This document shows, one piece after another, positions 32,501 to 44,701 of a DNA stretch of 64,000 bases (its first letter is position 1; each line of letters starts with the position of its first letter). The translations under genes were made by a program, and so were the position numbers. Below the pieces are notes generated by a model. It made no database searches, was not told the DNA's origin, and saw only the letters and a list, made by a program, of their open reading frames with translations. Source of the stretch: Calocera cornea HHB12733 (taxonomy: Eukaryota > Basidiomycota > Dacrymycetes > Dacrymycetales > Dacrymycetaceae); NCBI GenBank assembly GCA_001632435.1, contig KV423947.1, forward strand, positions 156,031 through 220,030. Direction: 5' to 3'.

Positions 32501-35500
32501 CTAGTCCATAAGCACAGTATTGACCAACGGCTTCCCATCCACGAAAAGGTGCCTCGGCCCCGTCCTCGTGCTCACCTCCCTCTGTTGACTCTGCACGTTG
32601 ACCCACAGCTGGCCCCCGCCGCCTTTCTGCACGCGCTCTACCACCCCGGCACTCGCAGCACGCGAAAGGACGACGAGCCAGGTATCGCCCTCCTCCCACT
32701 CCCAGCTCTCGCCCTCCCCGAGGCTCGGGGTGATTCGCTCAGCTTCGTTCGACAGCACCAGCACGCCGCGCGCGCCGGACTGTTTTGCAGCCATGAGCTT
32801 CTCGAGGAAGTTGCACTCTCCGCGTTGGACGAGCCAGACCACTGACGCCGGGGCCGGGCCGGGGTCTGCAGCCGGAGTAAGTGGAGAGCAGCCGAACCCC
32901 ACGGGCGGCACGGTGGGGATGACAAGCTTTGCTGGCTGGGGAAAGGCGCTGGGTGCTGGGCCGAAGGAGGCGGTCCACGCTTCGGCCACCCAGTCGGTGC
33001 TGGATCCGGAGTCGGAAGAGTACCACGAGAGCTCGAGCTTCGCTGTGTCGGAAGGGACATCGACGGCGACGGGCCGCAGGATCCGGCTGTCGTTCACGTA
33101 CACTGTTTGGCCGGTCAAGACGCGGTGGGGGCCCACTGTGACATCGTTCAGCATACAGCATATACGCGGTAAAGACCACATGGGCACTGCTTACGCTTCG
33201 TGATATCGTAGCCTTTGTCGTCCAGCCGCCGCACTATATGCGCTCGGATACCCGAGATGTCGTTGAGCACAAAGCCATCAGCTACCTTCCTCAGCTTCTT
33301 GGCATTTGGTGCGAGATCTTCAGGTTTCGGCTTCCCATCGGTCGACAGGATAAAGTCGAACGCGTACTCCTCCACTTGGGGTACTTCACACCACCCATCG
33401 GCAGTCCACCACTCCTGGCCACTGTCGTCCCCTCCGACCAGATGTCGTGCGGTCTCAACATCCACTCTGTCCTTCACCCCGCCCACGATGCCTGGACTCC
33501 ACTGATCGTTTTCTGCAATACCTAGCAAGGGAGGGTAGTATGCAGGGCATGATAGCTTCTCTGCTTGTCGCAAATTGTGTCGTCCTGCTGGTGGCCGGAC
33601 CATCTCCTCGGGAAGGATGAGCGGGTGGCCTTCGGTGGTATAAATAATGGGTATGTCCTTTAGGTGGAAGGGGTGGTTCTCATCAAATAGAAGATACAGA
33701 TACTGTGGATCCATCAGCTTTTTTTTCGTGATGTATTGTGCATGAGACATACCTTCAGGGTTTCTGATAATACAAATGATTCCATGCGGTCGGCCAACTG
33801 GCCAGTCTCCACATCCCGGAGACAGGCAATGCCACATCGAACGTACGTTCGGCGCTGCAGGTCACCCAATATTCGCGCGCCCACGTCCAAATAGAATGGG
33901 TCCTTGGTGGCCCGGTATAGGAAGTAGTTGGACTCTACAAACTCTTGACAGAGGTCAGGACGAAAGGCCGACCGCTGGAGCGGAAAGTCAATTACCTGGC
34001 CGCAGAGGGTAGCCCTTGATCTCAACTTCTTTGTTAATTATGTTAAATCGTTCCGGCATGGCGGAATATCGTCTCCAAAGATTCCAATCTACAATGTCCT
34101 TCAGTGGCTTACCACGCCGCGACAAATTCACACTTACAAACTAAATGCGATTTGATTGCGTTTTGGATGTCACCGCCCAGAACTTGCAGACCAGGCCAGA
34201 ATGCAGAAAGTGCGTCAACATGTACAGATGCAAGGAGTCCAGAATCCATCCAAGTATTGCGAAACTGATTTGGGAATTGAGAAGCACTCCAGCGCGCGAG
34301 ATATGTTACTTACCCAAAACCCCTCTCGTCCTCTAAGGTGCTTCATCACTGCAGCATAGCTCTCATGCCAAACATCCAGGAAGTCCGGCTCTCCCAGGAG
34401 AATATACGACTTCAGGGCATATTCATAGAAGGAATCGATACCAGCACCGATCCCGCTTATTAATGGTAATACCCACGCCTGTCGCGCAGTCAGTGTCGTT
34501 CAAAGCGCGACCAAGGTCACTCACCCCCGTAACAACATTGAGAGAATTTCCGACAAGATTCAGGTCAGACCGCCTGTTCCAGACGGCATAGAACGCTTTG
34601 CGAGCGGCCGCCTCGTACACCGGTTTTCCAGTAAGTCGGCTCAGAGTCGCAAACTCTAGGACCAACGAAGCGACTCCGGCACTGCACGACTCGGCCGTCT
34701 CACCGGATCGCATCCCATGACGCAAGTTTACCTTCGAAAAAGATCAGCTGCTGATACTAGAGCAGAAGTAGTATTACGCACTCGGGCAAATGGCATTCCG
34801 GTGGGGGTATTGAATGCCTTCAGCAACCTCTTCCCTAGGTCCTCCGCCAAGTCCAGTAACTCCCCCTTGTACCACTCCACTCTCATACCATGCTCCTCAC
34901 TGATAGCGAAAATGTGGGCGGACAGCAGTCCACCCAGAACTCGGATGGTGGTCTCAAACACTTGTGGTCGCGTGTCCAAGTCGAAAGTCGGGACGTATTC
35001 CACGACATTGTGAACGCTCTCGGAGAATCGGGCCCGGTCGCCCAGGACGACCAGAGCCGAAAGCGAGTCTATTAGTGTCAGGCTGAAGTTGCCGTTTACG
35101 TCGTTGACGGCAATGTTTGTCGGATCATGCCAGTCTGGTCCGTGGCCCTGGCATGTCAATGGCCGAAGCTAGGGATGTCGGCATGGTCGTCTCTCTAGGT
35201 CATTGGAGAACATACCTCATCAAATGGAAATGCTAGACCGCGGTCAGACTCTGGACACCCTCATATAGATGCGAGACTCACCATGGTTCATATAGGCATC
35301 AAAGCCATGATACCACAGGTCTCGCACCTGGTCCCTGCGGCATCCTTGGTAAGCTGGCTCGTCCCTGAGAGGCTCGTCAAAGTTGGCGTACCGATATCCG
35401 ACCTTCCTGCTATCTGTCCATCTTGCCGCCTCTACCGGATATGATCCCGGATGACATAGTATGAGTAGGAGGGCAGCTTGCCGCCATCTATGCCAGAGCA

Positions 35501-35501
35501 T
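32501..35501 (-). CDS. MNL1: EDEM/Mnl1-type ER alpha-mannosidase (GH47) with a C-terminal PA domain
   Basis: Ten exons on the complement: 35282-35501, 35216-35232, 34782-35168, 34525-34731, 34314-34478, 34138-34264, 33996-34088, 33753-33943, 33195-33702 and 32501-33135, giving 849 residues. A signal peptide (RWRQAALLLILCH) starts the chain. GH47 landmarks follow: DLWYHGFDAYMNH, FPFDELRPLTCQGHGPDW, GNFSLTLIDSL, the exon 4-5 junction ISGIGAGIDSFYEYALK, then LSAFWPGLQV and RPEFVESNYFLYRAT. The C-terminal 200 residues contain a protease-associated domain (WLVQRGECNFLEKL, SGARGVLVLSN). EDEM proteins trim mannose from misfolded glycoproteins in the ER and mark them for degradation. The second exon is only 17 nt, yet needed for the conserved FPFDE motif. 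It lacks an obvious ER-retention tetrapeptide. Confidence 0.93.
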
Positions 35502-35995
35502 GGGCAGCTCGGTCAATGGCTCGCTGAGAGGCACGCTTCACGCGACAACGGAGCCCTGGACGTGTCAATGGTGGACTTCTTACACTGCCACTAATAGCGA
35601 CTTCGGATACGATTGAGCTCCTGTAGGTCACTCATTAAATTATCCATTACGTCAGTAGATCATCTGTGCATGCTATCTATCGTAGCACAAGAATATCCGT
35701 GTATTGATTAGCGTTCTACTGCACACATGCCTGTTCAAGTGCGATGGGGGTGGACCAATGTGATAAACATACAGTAGGCGCATGCAGATGCACACGGCGC
35801 TCGTGCTCCTCGAGCACTGGAGGTACGCAATTGGCTTGTGCTGCATTGGCGCCTTTCATGATCGTTCTCATAGGGCAACTAACGAGCATGTGGTGAGGAA
35901 TTCTCTCCAGAGACGTAGCACCGCTTGAGACTCTTCTCCAGGTCATGTTTGCACGCTATCGGTACCGAAACCGACGGTGTACACATACGTGTCGT
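35502..35995. other. Intergenic region between EDEM and GPATCH11 genes
   Basis: About 490 bp, AT-richer than the coding flanks. It serves as EDEM promoter and GPATCH11 3' flank. No gene or repeat is evident. Confidence 0.5.
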
Positions 35996-37291
35996 TTAGT
36001 CATGATCGTCCTCGTCTGGTCCTGGGCACTCTCTTGCAAGTTCTTCCTCATCCGCGTACTTGGTCCCACACCAGAAGCAGTAGTGATGGGTGTCGCGCAT
36101 GTACGCGAGTAGTTCGTCCAGACGAGTCATGGGCTATCAGGGCGCGAGATTAGTGGTGTAGAGTGGGACTGAACGACCCAACTCACATCCAAGCGCAGGA
36201 ATGCCACAGCCTCCTGCAGCTCCTTATCAGAAAGCTCTACATCTTCAGTTTCCTGAATCTTGTTCGCAATGTTGATGTCGCGTATCGAGCGAACCTGTCC
36301 AGGACCCATCGCCAGAGGCAGTGATTCGGGATCCGGCGAAGATCGCAAGGCATCGCGCTGCATCTGCCAGCGTAGCCGCTCTGCAGCAGCCTCGTCCGCC
36401 GCGCCAATGAGCGCTTCCGGATCATTCGCAATGTATTCTCGTAGTGATGGTGGGAAGTCGTTCGGCACATGAGGGTTCAACCAGTACTTGTTGAACTGAC
36501 CATTGGTCAGTAGCGCGTCGGCAGGGGTGAGGGTATGCGCACCTTCTTCCCGATACCGTCATCTAGTGTCATGCACGTCTTCCGAGCACTCATAAGACGA
36601 CCCTCCGCACGCCGCTCCTCGAATTCTAGCTTCGCCTTGTTGCGGAACGTCTCCGCATCGCTTGCTTCGTCAGCCGCCAGCTTCGCGACCTTCGCAGCCT
36701 TCTCCGCAGCTTCAGCCGAGGGAGAGAGTGCTCTCTTTCCTTTGCCGAGACCCTGGCGGCCTAGGACACGTATCAGATCAGCATATATCTCCAGCGATGG
36801 TAGCTAGAGGACCCACCTGACCAGATGCTGAGTGGCAGTGGTGTTTTGCGATGTCCGAACGCAGACGGTGTGAACACAGACATCCCTTCATGCTCTGCAG
36901 GAGTTGAACTCCCATTTACATCTCTATGTGATTCTCCTTCATCTGATGGTATTGGGGGAGTCGGAGTCGAGGGTTTCGGCGACGCTGGCTTCGCGCCTAA
37001 TGACTCGCCGACCTTGAATCCCATGCGCTTCATCATACCCAACGCCTTATTCTCTACACCAAGCTCCTCTTTCTCCTCCTGTGCACGTTCAAACAAGCTC
37101 TTGCTCAGCCCCTCCTGCCTCGCCTCCTCCTCGAGCTGCTTCCTGCTCTTCTTCCTGCCAGCCTCATTCTTCTGCTCGGCGATGCGCGCTGCCTCCTTCC
37201 GGAGATCTCGATACGTCTTCGGCTTCTCGGATGGCGTGTCTAGTTGGGCAAGGAATTTGTCGGACAGATAATCATCCTCGTCGTCGGACAT
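35996..37291 (-). CDS. GPATCH11: G-patch domain protein (GPATCH11 type, DUF4187)
   Basis: Exons on the complement: 36817-37291, 36543-36760, 36187-36495 and 35996-36133, giving 379 residues. The order is a Lys/Glu-rich N-terminus, a G-patch (GMMKRMGFKVGESLGAK) whose end after the splice reads SIWSGRQGLGKGKR, a coiled-coil region, and a C-terminal DUF4187 block (TRLDELLAYMRDTHHYCFWC then GTKY) with paired cysteines. The acidic C-terminus CPGPDEDDHD is characteristic. G-patch proteins activate DEAH helicases, usually in splicing; the vertebrate homologue was also reported at kinetochores. It is head-to-head with the WD40 gene. Confidence 0.9.
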
Positions 37292-37563
37292 TATGAGGAA
37301 TAAGAAGGGAGAGATTGCGTGTCCCGAGGTCTCATCGAGCAGGTGAACGGGTGGCGTCACACCCACGCGACGCTTCGCGCGTCTTCGGACAAAGACGAGA
37401 GCGCGATCATTGAGCGCGACCTAACCTTGTATCTTAACATTATCGCGGGATGTAAGCACATAACCACGCAAACGCTCCAAAGTGTTCAGAGAATTGGTAT
37501 GGAGAGCTCTCTTACAGCCAGATCTAATTGACATTTAGATCTGAGAACGCAGACCTTGCAGAG

Positions 37564-39985
37564 ATGCCTGAGCCAAAGGAGGAAGAACCGATAAGCGGCG
37601 ATGTTGTACTGCCGAGCGCGCACCAGGAATTCACCACAATTCCCATACCCGTCCGGTGCCAGCGCCATCCGTGGACTAACAAAGCGGTGCTCCATACGCG
37701 ACGAAAGATTTGGCGCCAAGCTGAAGAACAAAGGCTTTCTGAGAGAGGATTATTGGTCTACGGAGAGCCGATATGGTCGTATGAGATACTTCCCCTACTT
37801 AGACTTGCATGATGCTGACGTGGTGCACTTCTGCTTGAAGTTACAGGGATATGACTTTGTTCTGGTTCAGTCCTGGTTTGTGTTACAGAGAGACTGTGTT
37901 GCTGATTGTTTGCAGGACAAAGTGTTTGCCCGCGGTTGCAGCCGATGAGGGAAAGTCTACAACACCGCCCATCACCGCAACACCCGTTGAAGAAGCTGGC
38001 GATGCCGGGGCGTTTCCACTGAGCAAGCCCATCTATGGTGACACAAGTGTCGACACGTTCACCACGGATGATCACGATCGTTCTCACGCTCCCACTCGTT
38101 CCTTAAGTCCACCCCCTATAACCGTCCTCCAGGTTCCTGTTTCACCGGATAACGGATCGGACATGGCAATCAGCGACGATGTAGCCGGAGGAGAGCAGAA
38201 GACATTTGACGCCAACATTCAAGCTCTGAAACGCTCCGTGACCACAGAGCCACAATCCCAGGCTCACGAAGTCCATCGCACGGTTTCCCCGGCAACCCAG
38301 CCAGAGTCCCCAGAGGTTGTGGATCTGACAATGGACACGGATGACGACAGAGAATCGCCGCAGTTGTTGTCAAGCTCGAGTGACGAGGAAAAGGCTGTGG
38401 GACGTTCCACGACCGCAGAGCTAGTACAAGCCCAGTCGCCCGAAGTCCATCACACCGTTCCCCCCGCAACCAAGCCACAGCTCCCAGAGGTCGTGGATCT
38501 AACAATGAACACCGACGAGGACAGCAACACTGATCACTTATCGTCCAGTACAAGCGACGAGGAAGACAAGAGCTCATACGAGAGTTCTGACAATAGTTCT
38601 GACGAGAGTTCTGATGATGGTTCTGACGACGTCAATGAAGTTGTACAACTTCAGCCCTTGCCTGCCACCGGCAATGCAGCCAGACCATCACAGTCAATAG
38701 TCCCGGTTGTCCCCACCGCGTTGCTGCGCAAGCCTCATCTGATAGGACCCAAGATATTCACAGTCGGCAACATGCGGTCGTCCCGGTTTATGAAAGAAAC
38801 GACCAAAATGGGAAGACGGATATTCAGAATGGGCGACGGTTATGTTGTTGTCTCCCATGTTGGGGGTCTTGATAGAATCACCAAGAACAAGTGAGCTCTT
38901 CCCCTTCTCCTCCTTCGTGGCGTGAGCTGAACGTTTATGTAGACGATGGTGCAATCGCTCTTATTACAGGATAGACACGGATGCGCGCTGCCATAGCTAT
39001 GTGTACCATGCTGCCGTGCTCGATCAGGACTCCATTGTTGTGCCATTCGACTTCAGCAATCCCCACAAAAGGACGGGTCCGGGAAACATTGGTGTCTTCA
39101 CATGGGCCTCGCCGGTAAGCAAGGTCCTCCCTCCCAGTGATGGTATGGTCTCAACCACCTTCTTCAGGATGCCAGGCCCACGGCTTATTGGCCGACTCAG
39201 AAGCCACACGATGACAGAGGAGTGCGGTCTGTCGCGACCCAGCCGCAGATCCTCTACACAGGGGGATATGACCATACTCTTGCACTTTGGAAGTTCAATG
39301 AAGACAAGAAGGTGGTGTCTACTACTCGTCTCAGGAGCGCTCACACCTCCAAGGTCGATGCGGTGGCCGGTTGCTCCGGGAGGAATTGGCTGTGTTCCGC
39401 CGGCACGCTGCCTGGAAAGAGGTCGGAGCGGATCGCGGTCCTCGATGTCGACACAGACAGGATCATACGGCTCGTCCCGGGCTCTTATCCAGTGTGCCAG
39501 ATGCAGGAACACCCGGACAGTCCGAATCTCATCCTTTGCGAGGTTAGCATATTTCCACCGCCCCAGAGTGGCTCTGACATTAGATACCCAGTCCGTGGCG
39601 ATCATGAACCAGTTCATGCTGCTGGACCTCCGAGCACGGCGATCTGCGCTCACCTTTGGCACAACAACAGTACTTGGGGACACGAAGCTTAAGCCCGAGG
39701 CTCTCACCAAGGGTGCCATCTGGGCGGACCTGATCGCTAAGGGAATAGGAGACTACACCATTCGGGTCTGGGATATTCGGAACACGAAACTGTTTCAAGA
39801 TGTTAAGGTTCTCTGCAGAATTTGCTTTCAGCGGCTTTCAATTCTGACCGACTTTACAGATCGCCGACGGCGGAAGCCATAGCACCGTATCCCACTTGCT
39901 CCTCGGCAAGGACGGACTTGTCGCTCTGCGCAACGATGCAGTCATCTTTGTAGACTGGACGCTAGAGCCAAAAAGTAAGAAGTGA
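37564..39985 (+). CDS. WD40-repeat protein with acidic, SUMO-interaction-like N-terminal region
   Basis: The 3' half is firm: a long exon ending at 38890, then 38970-39114, 39168-39542, 39592-39807 and 39860-39985. WD40 blades appear in ILYTGGYDHTLALWKF, HTSKVDAVAGCSG and GDYTIRVWDIRNTKLFQ, with further strands before them. The long exon is Ser/Asp/Glu-rich and holds two copies of VVDLTM, each followed by acidic residues, which fits a SUMO-interacting motif. The 5' part (37564 to about 37916) is unresolved: one frame starts with MPEPKEEEPISGD at 37564 and another carries a plausible exon (AKLKNKGFLREDYWS ... RMRYFPYLD), with an acceptor near 37915. I could not place the joining introns. The family of the WD40 part is unclear; a DNA-damage or chromatin WD40 protein is possible. 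Confidence 0.7.
38240..38580 (+). repeat. Duplicated segment with VVDLTM motif in the WD40 gene
   Basis: About 100 bp starting near 38247 recurs near 38417 at roughly 75 percent identity by eye (EVHRTV...PEVVDLTM against EVHHTV...PEVVDLTM). It doubles the motif inside one exon. Confidence 0.7.
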
Positions 39986-40226
39986 GACCCATGGAAATGC
40001 TTCAAATATCCTTCTTCTGGCCGTAATCCTCCCACTAATACCCCCACTTTGTTGTAAAAAGGCCGTGTTGTTTTGCATATCCCTTCACGTACAATACCAT
40101 AATGACATCCATTCAGGCTCGTACTCATAGCGGGTATCAGAATGCAGGAATGCTAGTTATACAATGGAGCTCGCCCAAGAATCCCCAGAAGAAATGCTGC
40201 CCGAGCCCTCGTCCGATCTTTCATGG

Positions 40227-40857
40227 TCAGGCCGTCCGGATCGCGTACGCGATGCATACGCATATTATCGAGTCCTGGCAACGCGTCAAACAAGCGCTAA
40301 CGCAATGGCATTGACTGTGACGTACGCTGTTGTACATTTCTTGCGTAACCGTGTCCGAGTCTTCCCAATGCGATACTAGACTTGCCCTAAACAACCGTCC
40401 CGCGTTAGCAACCCAACGTGCAACATTCCAACATTCGCTTACAGCCCGCCCTGCCCGAGGTTCTCGTATATTTGTGTCGTTACGATGTACTTGCTGTCAT
40501 GAAGCGTCAAAGTCTGCGGTGTAACGCATGGCGCAGCACGTACAATCCTCTTGGCTCGACCTCTGTCGCGACACGTCAAAAGGCATGCGCATATATCCGT
40601 ATATTGGACTCACCCAGCATCCGATCCTTCACCCTCTCGCTGATCTCGTTACACCATCCTCGAATCCTCTGCTTGTCCCTCGCCTCCCACTGTGCACCCT
40701 GCAAGGTTGAAGCCAGGAGCTTCTTCATGTACGGCTTGATCTGCTCCACGTCGAATTTCGGCCGCGGACTTGCCTGTGCTGACCGCGCGGCTAGGGACGG
40801 CGAGCCTGAGTAGGCCGAGTGCAGGCCGTTGGACGGCGATGTTACTCGCTGTGTCAT
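40227..40857 (-). CDS. Tctex-type dynein light chain
   Basis: Exons on the complement: 40614-40857, 40544-40562, 40443-40493, 40326-40386 and 40227-40274, giving 140 residues. All phases match across a 19-nt exon and three other short ones. After a 30-residue Ser-rich extension the domain shows DVEQIKPYMKKLLASTLQ, then EVEPRGFKYIVTTQIYENLG, SHWEDSDTVTQEMYN and a C-terminal DSIICVCIAYAIRT, the standard Tctex1 fold. It binds dynein intermediate chain and cargo in the cytoplasmic dynein motor. A contiguous frame read past the first donor adds a false C-terminus. Intron 1 contains an ATATATGCGCAT motif. It is head-to-head with PEX11. Confidence 0.92.
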
Positions 40858-41194
40858 TGTCGTACTGTTGAAGCAAAGTGGGGTCGGGCAGGGTTGTAGC
40901 GTGGAGGAAGTTGTACACGACGCCGTCGGAATGTATGCAAACGCGACCCCTAGGCATTGACCACCTGGGAATCACGCGCGTGCGTGTCTGCCTCCGGATA
41001 TCGTGTGCACCGCGCCTGGCCCGCACAAGGGCCATCGCCCCCCACGTCGTTCGCGCGCATACCCGGCTACTCGCAAGACTCACACACGCTGCTCCGGCCC
41101 CTCTCACGCTCACCCTCCTCGCTGGCTCCATCCACGACCCCGACCATTCCGACGTGTGAGCTCCTTGCTGACCTCCCACCGGCTACTCCACATC
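40858..41194. promoter_or_regulatory. Divergent promoter between dynein light chain and PEX11 genes
   Basis: A 337-bp shared upstream region. The right part is CT-rich on the plus strand. No TATA box stands out. Confidence 0.5.
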
Positions 41195-42604
41195 ATGTCG
41201 GCGTTCTCTTCACGTCCGCCGTCGTTCATGTCGGACTATGGCGCACCGTCAATGTATGACAGTGCCGTGTCGACTACATCAGCAACCACGGCCACGGCCA
41301 TGGGCGCCAGCTTCCAGATCATAAATCCCAATCCGGCGCTGGCTTCTCTTCCACCGCGCTCACGGACGTCTATCGGCTCAGGCTCGCCCCCATCAAAACG
41401 CAGCAGCTTACAGCATAGTGCGAGCGCACCGGCACCGAACTCAAAGTTCATCACCGCCGGAAAGGAGAAAGAAAAGGCCAAGGAGCGGGAAGCAAGGCTC
41501 TCAAGGGAATTTGAGGAGGAACTGGAACGCGAGGTTCAGCGTAGAGCCGGGATGGGCGAAGTCCTGAACGCGATGCTGGCGTCATCAAAGGGGAGGTACG
41601 CTGCCACTTCGACCGTGGCCACCGAACCGCGCTGACAGAGGACAAAGGGACAAGGCGTTCAAAGTTATACAATATACGCTCAAGGTCTACCTCCTGACGC
41701 ACTCGCGTTCCATGGGCGCGTTACTGTCCAAAGGCCGCGCCGACGTCCTGCAGGGGAATCTGCAGCATACAGTCAACTCGTTCTCGATGTTCAGGTATGC
41801 TCCCATTGCCCAACGCGCATAACGCCGCCTAACTTTCGTCCAGGAAGATCACCATCATGTTCTCCTGGCTGGCACCGCTGAATCAGGTGCTGAACCCGCC
41901 GCAGCTGCCCTTCTCCACCACGATATCCACCACGCCCTTCGCGTCCCCGACGTCGTCGACGGCCAAGCCGATGGCGCCGTCAATACTGCAGAAGGTGCTT
42001 CGCGCACCCCCGCCCGTGCTGCTCTCTCTCCTTCAGTCCTTTTCGGACGACGTGTACGCGCTCTCGCTCCTCCGGCTCGTCCCGAGCGGCGTGGGCAGGC
42101 GCGCGAACCGTCTCGCCAACTGGTGCTGGTTCTTCAGCACCCTGGCCCAGCTCGTGGAGAACGGTGCGGAGCGCGCGATGGTGCGGCAGCTGGTGAAGGA
42201 GGTGCAGGAGAAAATCTATGAGGGCGAGCTGGAGGGAAGGGACTTGGAGAAGGAGGGCTGTGGGGATGTCGAGGAGGGGGAGAGGGAGCTTGTGAGGCTC
42301 AAGAAGCAGCTTGCGTGGATCGATCATGGGCGACTGAAGCTCATTATGGACTTGATCTATGTTTGTGAGTGGATGTAGACGCGCGTTTCTGACGGCATAC
42401 TGAGGGCTTGACAGCGTATGAAGTGTTCAACTTCAAACGGTATAGGCAGCCCGTGCTGGCCACGACTGGACTCATCGCCGGTGTCCTCAGGTACGTAACG
42501 CGCAGAAACGCGACGGGCGTCAAGCTAACCCTTGCGACAGCACCACGAAGCTGTACGAGCAGCATAAGCAAGAACTGCTCAAAGCCGCCGCCGACGCGGT
42601 CTAA
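41195..42604 (+). CDS. PEX11: Peroxisomal membrane protein PEX11
   Basis: Exons 41195-41595, 41639-41794, 41844-42364, 42415-42490 and 42541-42604 give 405 residues. A 130-residue Ser/Pro-rich extension precedes the PEX11 domain, which opens with KGRGQRDKAFKVIQYTLKVY and contains the amphipathic segment SMGALLSKGRADVLQGNLQH, then FRKITIMFSWLAPLNQVL. Several hydrophobic stretches follow (CWFFSTLAQLV and LIAGVLS near the end). PEX11 proteins bend the peroxisome membrane for elongation and fission. The extension and an acidic insert near residue 340 make it longer than yeast Pex11 (236 residues), similar to fungal PEX11C-type forms. Confidence 0.88.
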
Positions 42605-42875
42605 ACTTGCCCCATGGTACACGCGTCATTCCTTGTGTATTTCTTCCGGTCATCGTGTCGTCTGTAAATGTCGCTCTCCATCTGTAAATCATCACTCTCA
42701 CCCCTTACGATGTGCGTCTGTCATGCGCGTACGCGCTGGCCGGTCGCCTAGGCCATCTGTATCCCTGTAGATACCCACTGCAATCTATTCTGCTTTGCAT
42801 TTAGAATATGGGACCGAGCGGGTACATTATAGTAGTTCGGTTTTGCGGGTAAAGGAGTTGGTTGCCGGCGCCGTT

Positions 42876-43573
42876 CTACATCAGCGAGAGATCGCCGAAC
42901 TTCTCCTTGTAGCCGGGGACCGAGAACTTGCCCTTGGCGAACATGACGTTGAGGGACTTCTCGATCTCGGGCCGGGCGGCGAGGACGTCGTCAACCTGCG
43001 CATACAGGATCAGCCCGCCATCCCAGAGCACATCGTAATCCAGTGGGGAAACGCACAGTGACTTGGTCGAACGGCCTCGCCTCCTCGATATTCGCGAGTG
43101 TCTGCTCGAGCTTCTTCACCTCCTCCTGCACGTTCACTTCCGTCGCCTTAGCACTCTCAACGGCCTTGCCCTCAAAGCTGTCGATGCTCTTCGTCCACGC
43201 GCTCAGGTCCACCTCCTTCGGCTTAAAATCGCGCATGATCTTCTCGCACTCGTCGACCACGGCCTTGTTCCGCAGCACGGAGCGGTAGTGTGCGAAGTCG
43301 ACGGTCGTGGGCTGGGAGGAGAGCTGGTCGTGCACGCGCTGCGCCTCGTACGCCCGCTTGCGGAACTCTTGCAGGGCGGCAACGGTCTCTGCCGGGAGGT
43401 TAGAGCGGTGGTACAAGGGGGTCGGAGAGCGAGGGCAAACCCTTGCCGAGGTTCAGCGAGCCATAGATGCGTGTCCAGTCCTGTCAAAGCGCATCAGACA
43501 CCTCCTTGGTCCTCACCACCCTGAGGTATACAGGACATACAAGGGCCGCAGCGGAAACAGCTTTGGATGCCAT
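42876..43573 (-). CDS. ATP7: Mitochondrial F1Fo ATP synthase subunit d
   Basis: Exons on the complement: 43541-43573, 43441-43480, 43057-43388 and 42876-42995, giving 174 residues, equal to yeast Atp7. Landmarks: LDWTRIYGSLNLGK, then ETVAALQEFRKRAYEAQRV, VDFAHYRSVLRNKAVVDE, a long helical segment rich in Glu/Lys, and a C-terminal FGDLSLM after the last splice. The protein belongs to the peripheral stalk of ATP synthase on the matrix side. The second intron uses an unusual GTTTGC donor. It is tail-to-tail with PEX11 (271 bp) and head-to-head with the first aldehyde dehydrogenase gene. Confidence 0.93.
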
Positions 43574-43792
43574 CTTCCAATGCCAATGAGCACGACCCCC
43601 TGATAATACGAGGATGAATGGACGCACAGTGTTCGCACCTCTAGAGGATGGTGATGTCAAGCGTTGCCCAGCAGCGGGACCTTCCCTTTCCAGCTCACAC
43701 AGCTCCCGTGCTCCTCCGACTCCGGGTGGCTGTGCACTTTCCTTCGGTAGCTCAGGGCCGGCCTCCTTGGCGCAGGAGAATGCCTCCGGGGA

Positions 43793-44214
43793 TTGGTGTG
43801 GGGAGGAAGATTAGTGGATGACTGCCCGTGGACTTTTTAGCCCGATTTAGGTCATCATATATCCTGGCATGACAGCATGGTGGTTGACCAATCTAGAAAT
43901 TGGAACTCCGAGGCAGTCCTAGATACGACATCCGGGAGAGGGGGTCGGTCCCTCCTCCTAGAACGGAAGCACATCCTAGATCCCAGTTGAATGCAAACAC
44001 CGTGTTAGTTGTCACGAAATGATCAAAGATCGCACAGCCGCCAGCATTATAAGGGTGCTGATTGGTGCGCGTTTTACAAATCCACCCAAGATTAATAATA
44101 ATCTGTGTTACGAATCCCACGGTCTGAGTGCGAGGAACACACACTCCTACACCAGATAACCTCCGTGCATTACCTAAATCTGTGTTTAGGTCGATGGAAA
44201 GGCATGCAAGTACT
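43793..44214. mobile_element. Extra 420-bp segment in the promoter of ALDH copy A, possibly a small insertion
   Basis: Unit B runs straight from GCCTCCGGGGA into GTGTATGGCG, whereas unit A has about 422 bp between the same words. The segment is AT-rich compared with its flanks and contains an inverted pair GATTTAGGT (43844-43852) and ACCTAAATC (44172-44180) close to its ends. No coding capacity is seen. It may be a MITE-like insertion; a deletion from unit B is equally possible. Confidence 0.5.
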
Positions 44215-44587
44215 GAGTGTATGGCGTTTCCCGCGTGACCTCATGCTTCAGGCGGCCTCCTCGCCGACTCACTCGCCTATTGCAAGGTCGCATGAATACA
44301 ATGGCACTCCGATTCCTCCAGACGTGATTAGCGCCAGGGAGTCACACTGCTACATACCGCCCAGGGCCCCTACCCAAGCCAATACCGCCTCTTGGGGCGA
44401 CCTCCCTCGGGGCAAATAAACGTTCGGCTTGACCATGCTCCCCACCGCCCCCTTCAACGGCACATCCTTTCGCGGCGATGTGGTCACTAGGGGAACCGCC
44501 ACATCCGCTGGACGGGCGACGCATGATTGATGAGCGGGGTTGGGCCTGTTTCATTTCAGACCAGGCTGGCACGCGCAGGCCGGCGCG

Positions 44588-44594
44588 TATAAAG
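44588..44594 (+). promoter_or_regulatory. TATA box of ALDH gene A
   Basis: TATAAAG, 114 bp before the ATG at 44702; conserved in copy B at the same distance. Confidence 0.6.
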
Positions 44595-44701
44595 GACACT
44601 CGGAATTGGAGGGCTGCACGCTGAATGACTTCGGGCTGCTAGGACTACCTACCACCTCACTCCTGTTTTGACTTGACTCCTATCTGCTGGGACAATCCAA
44701 G

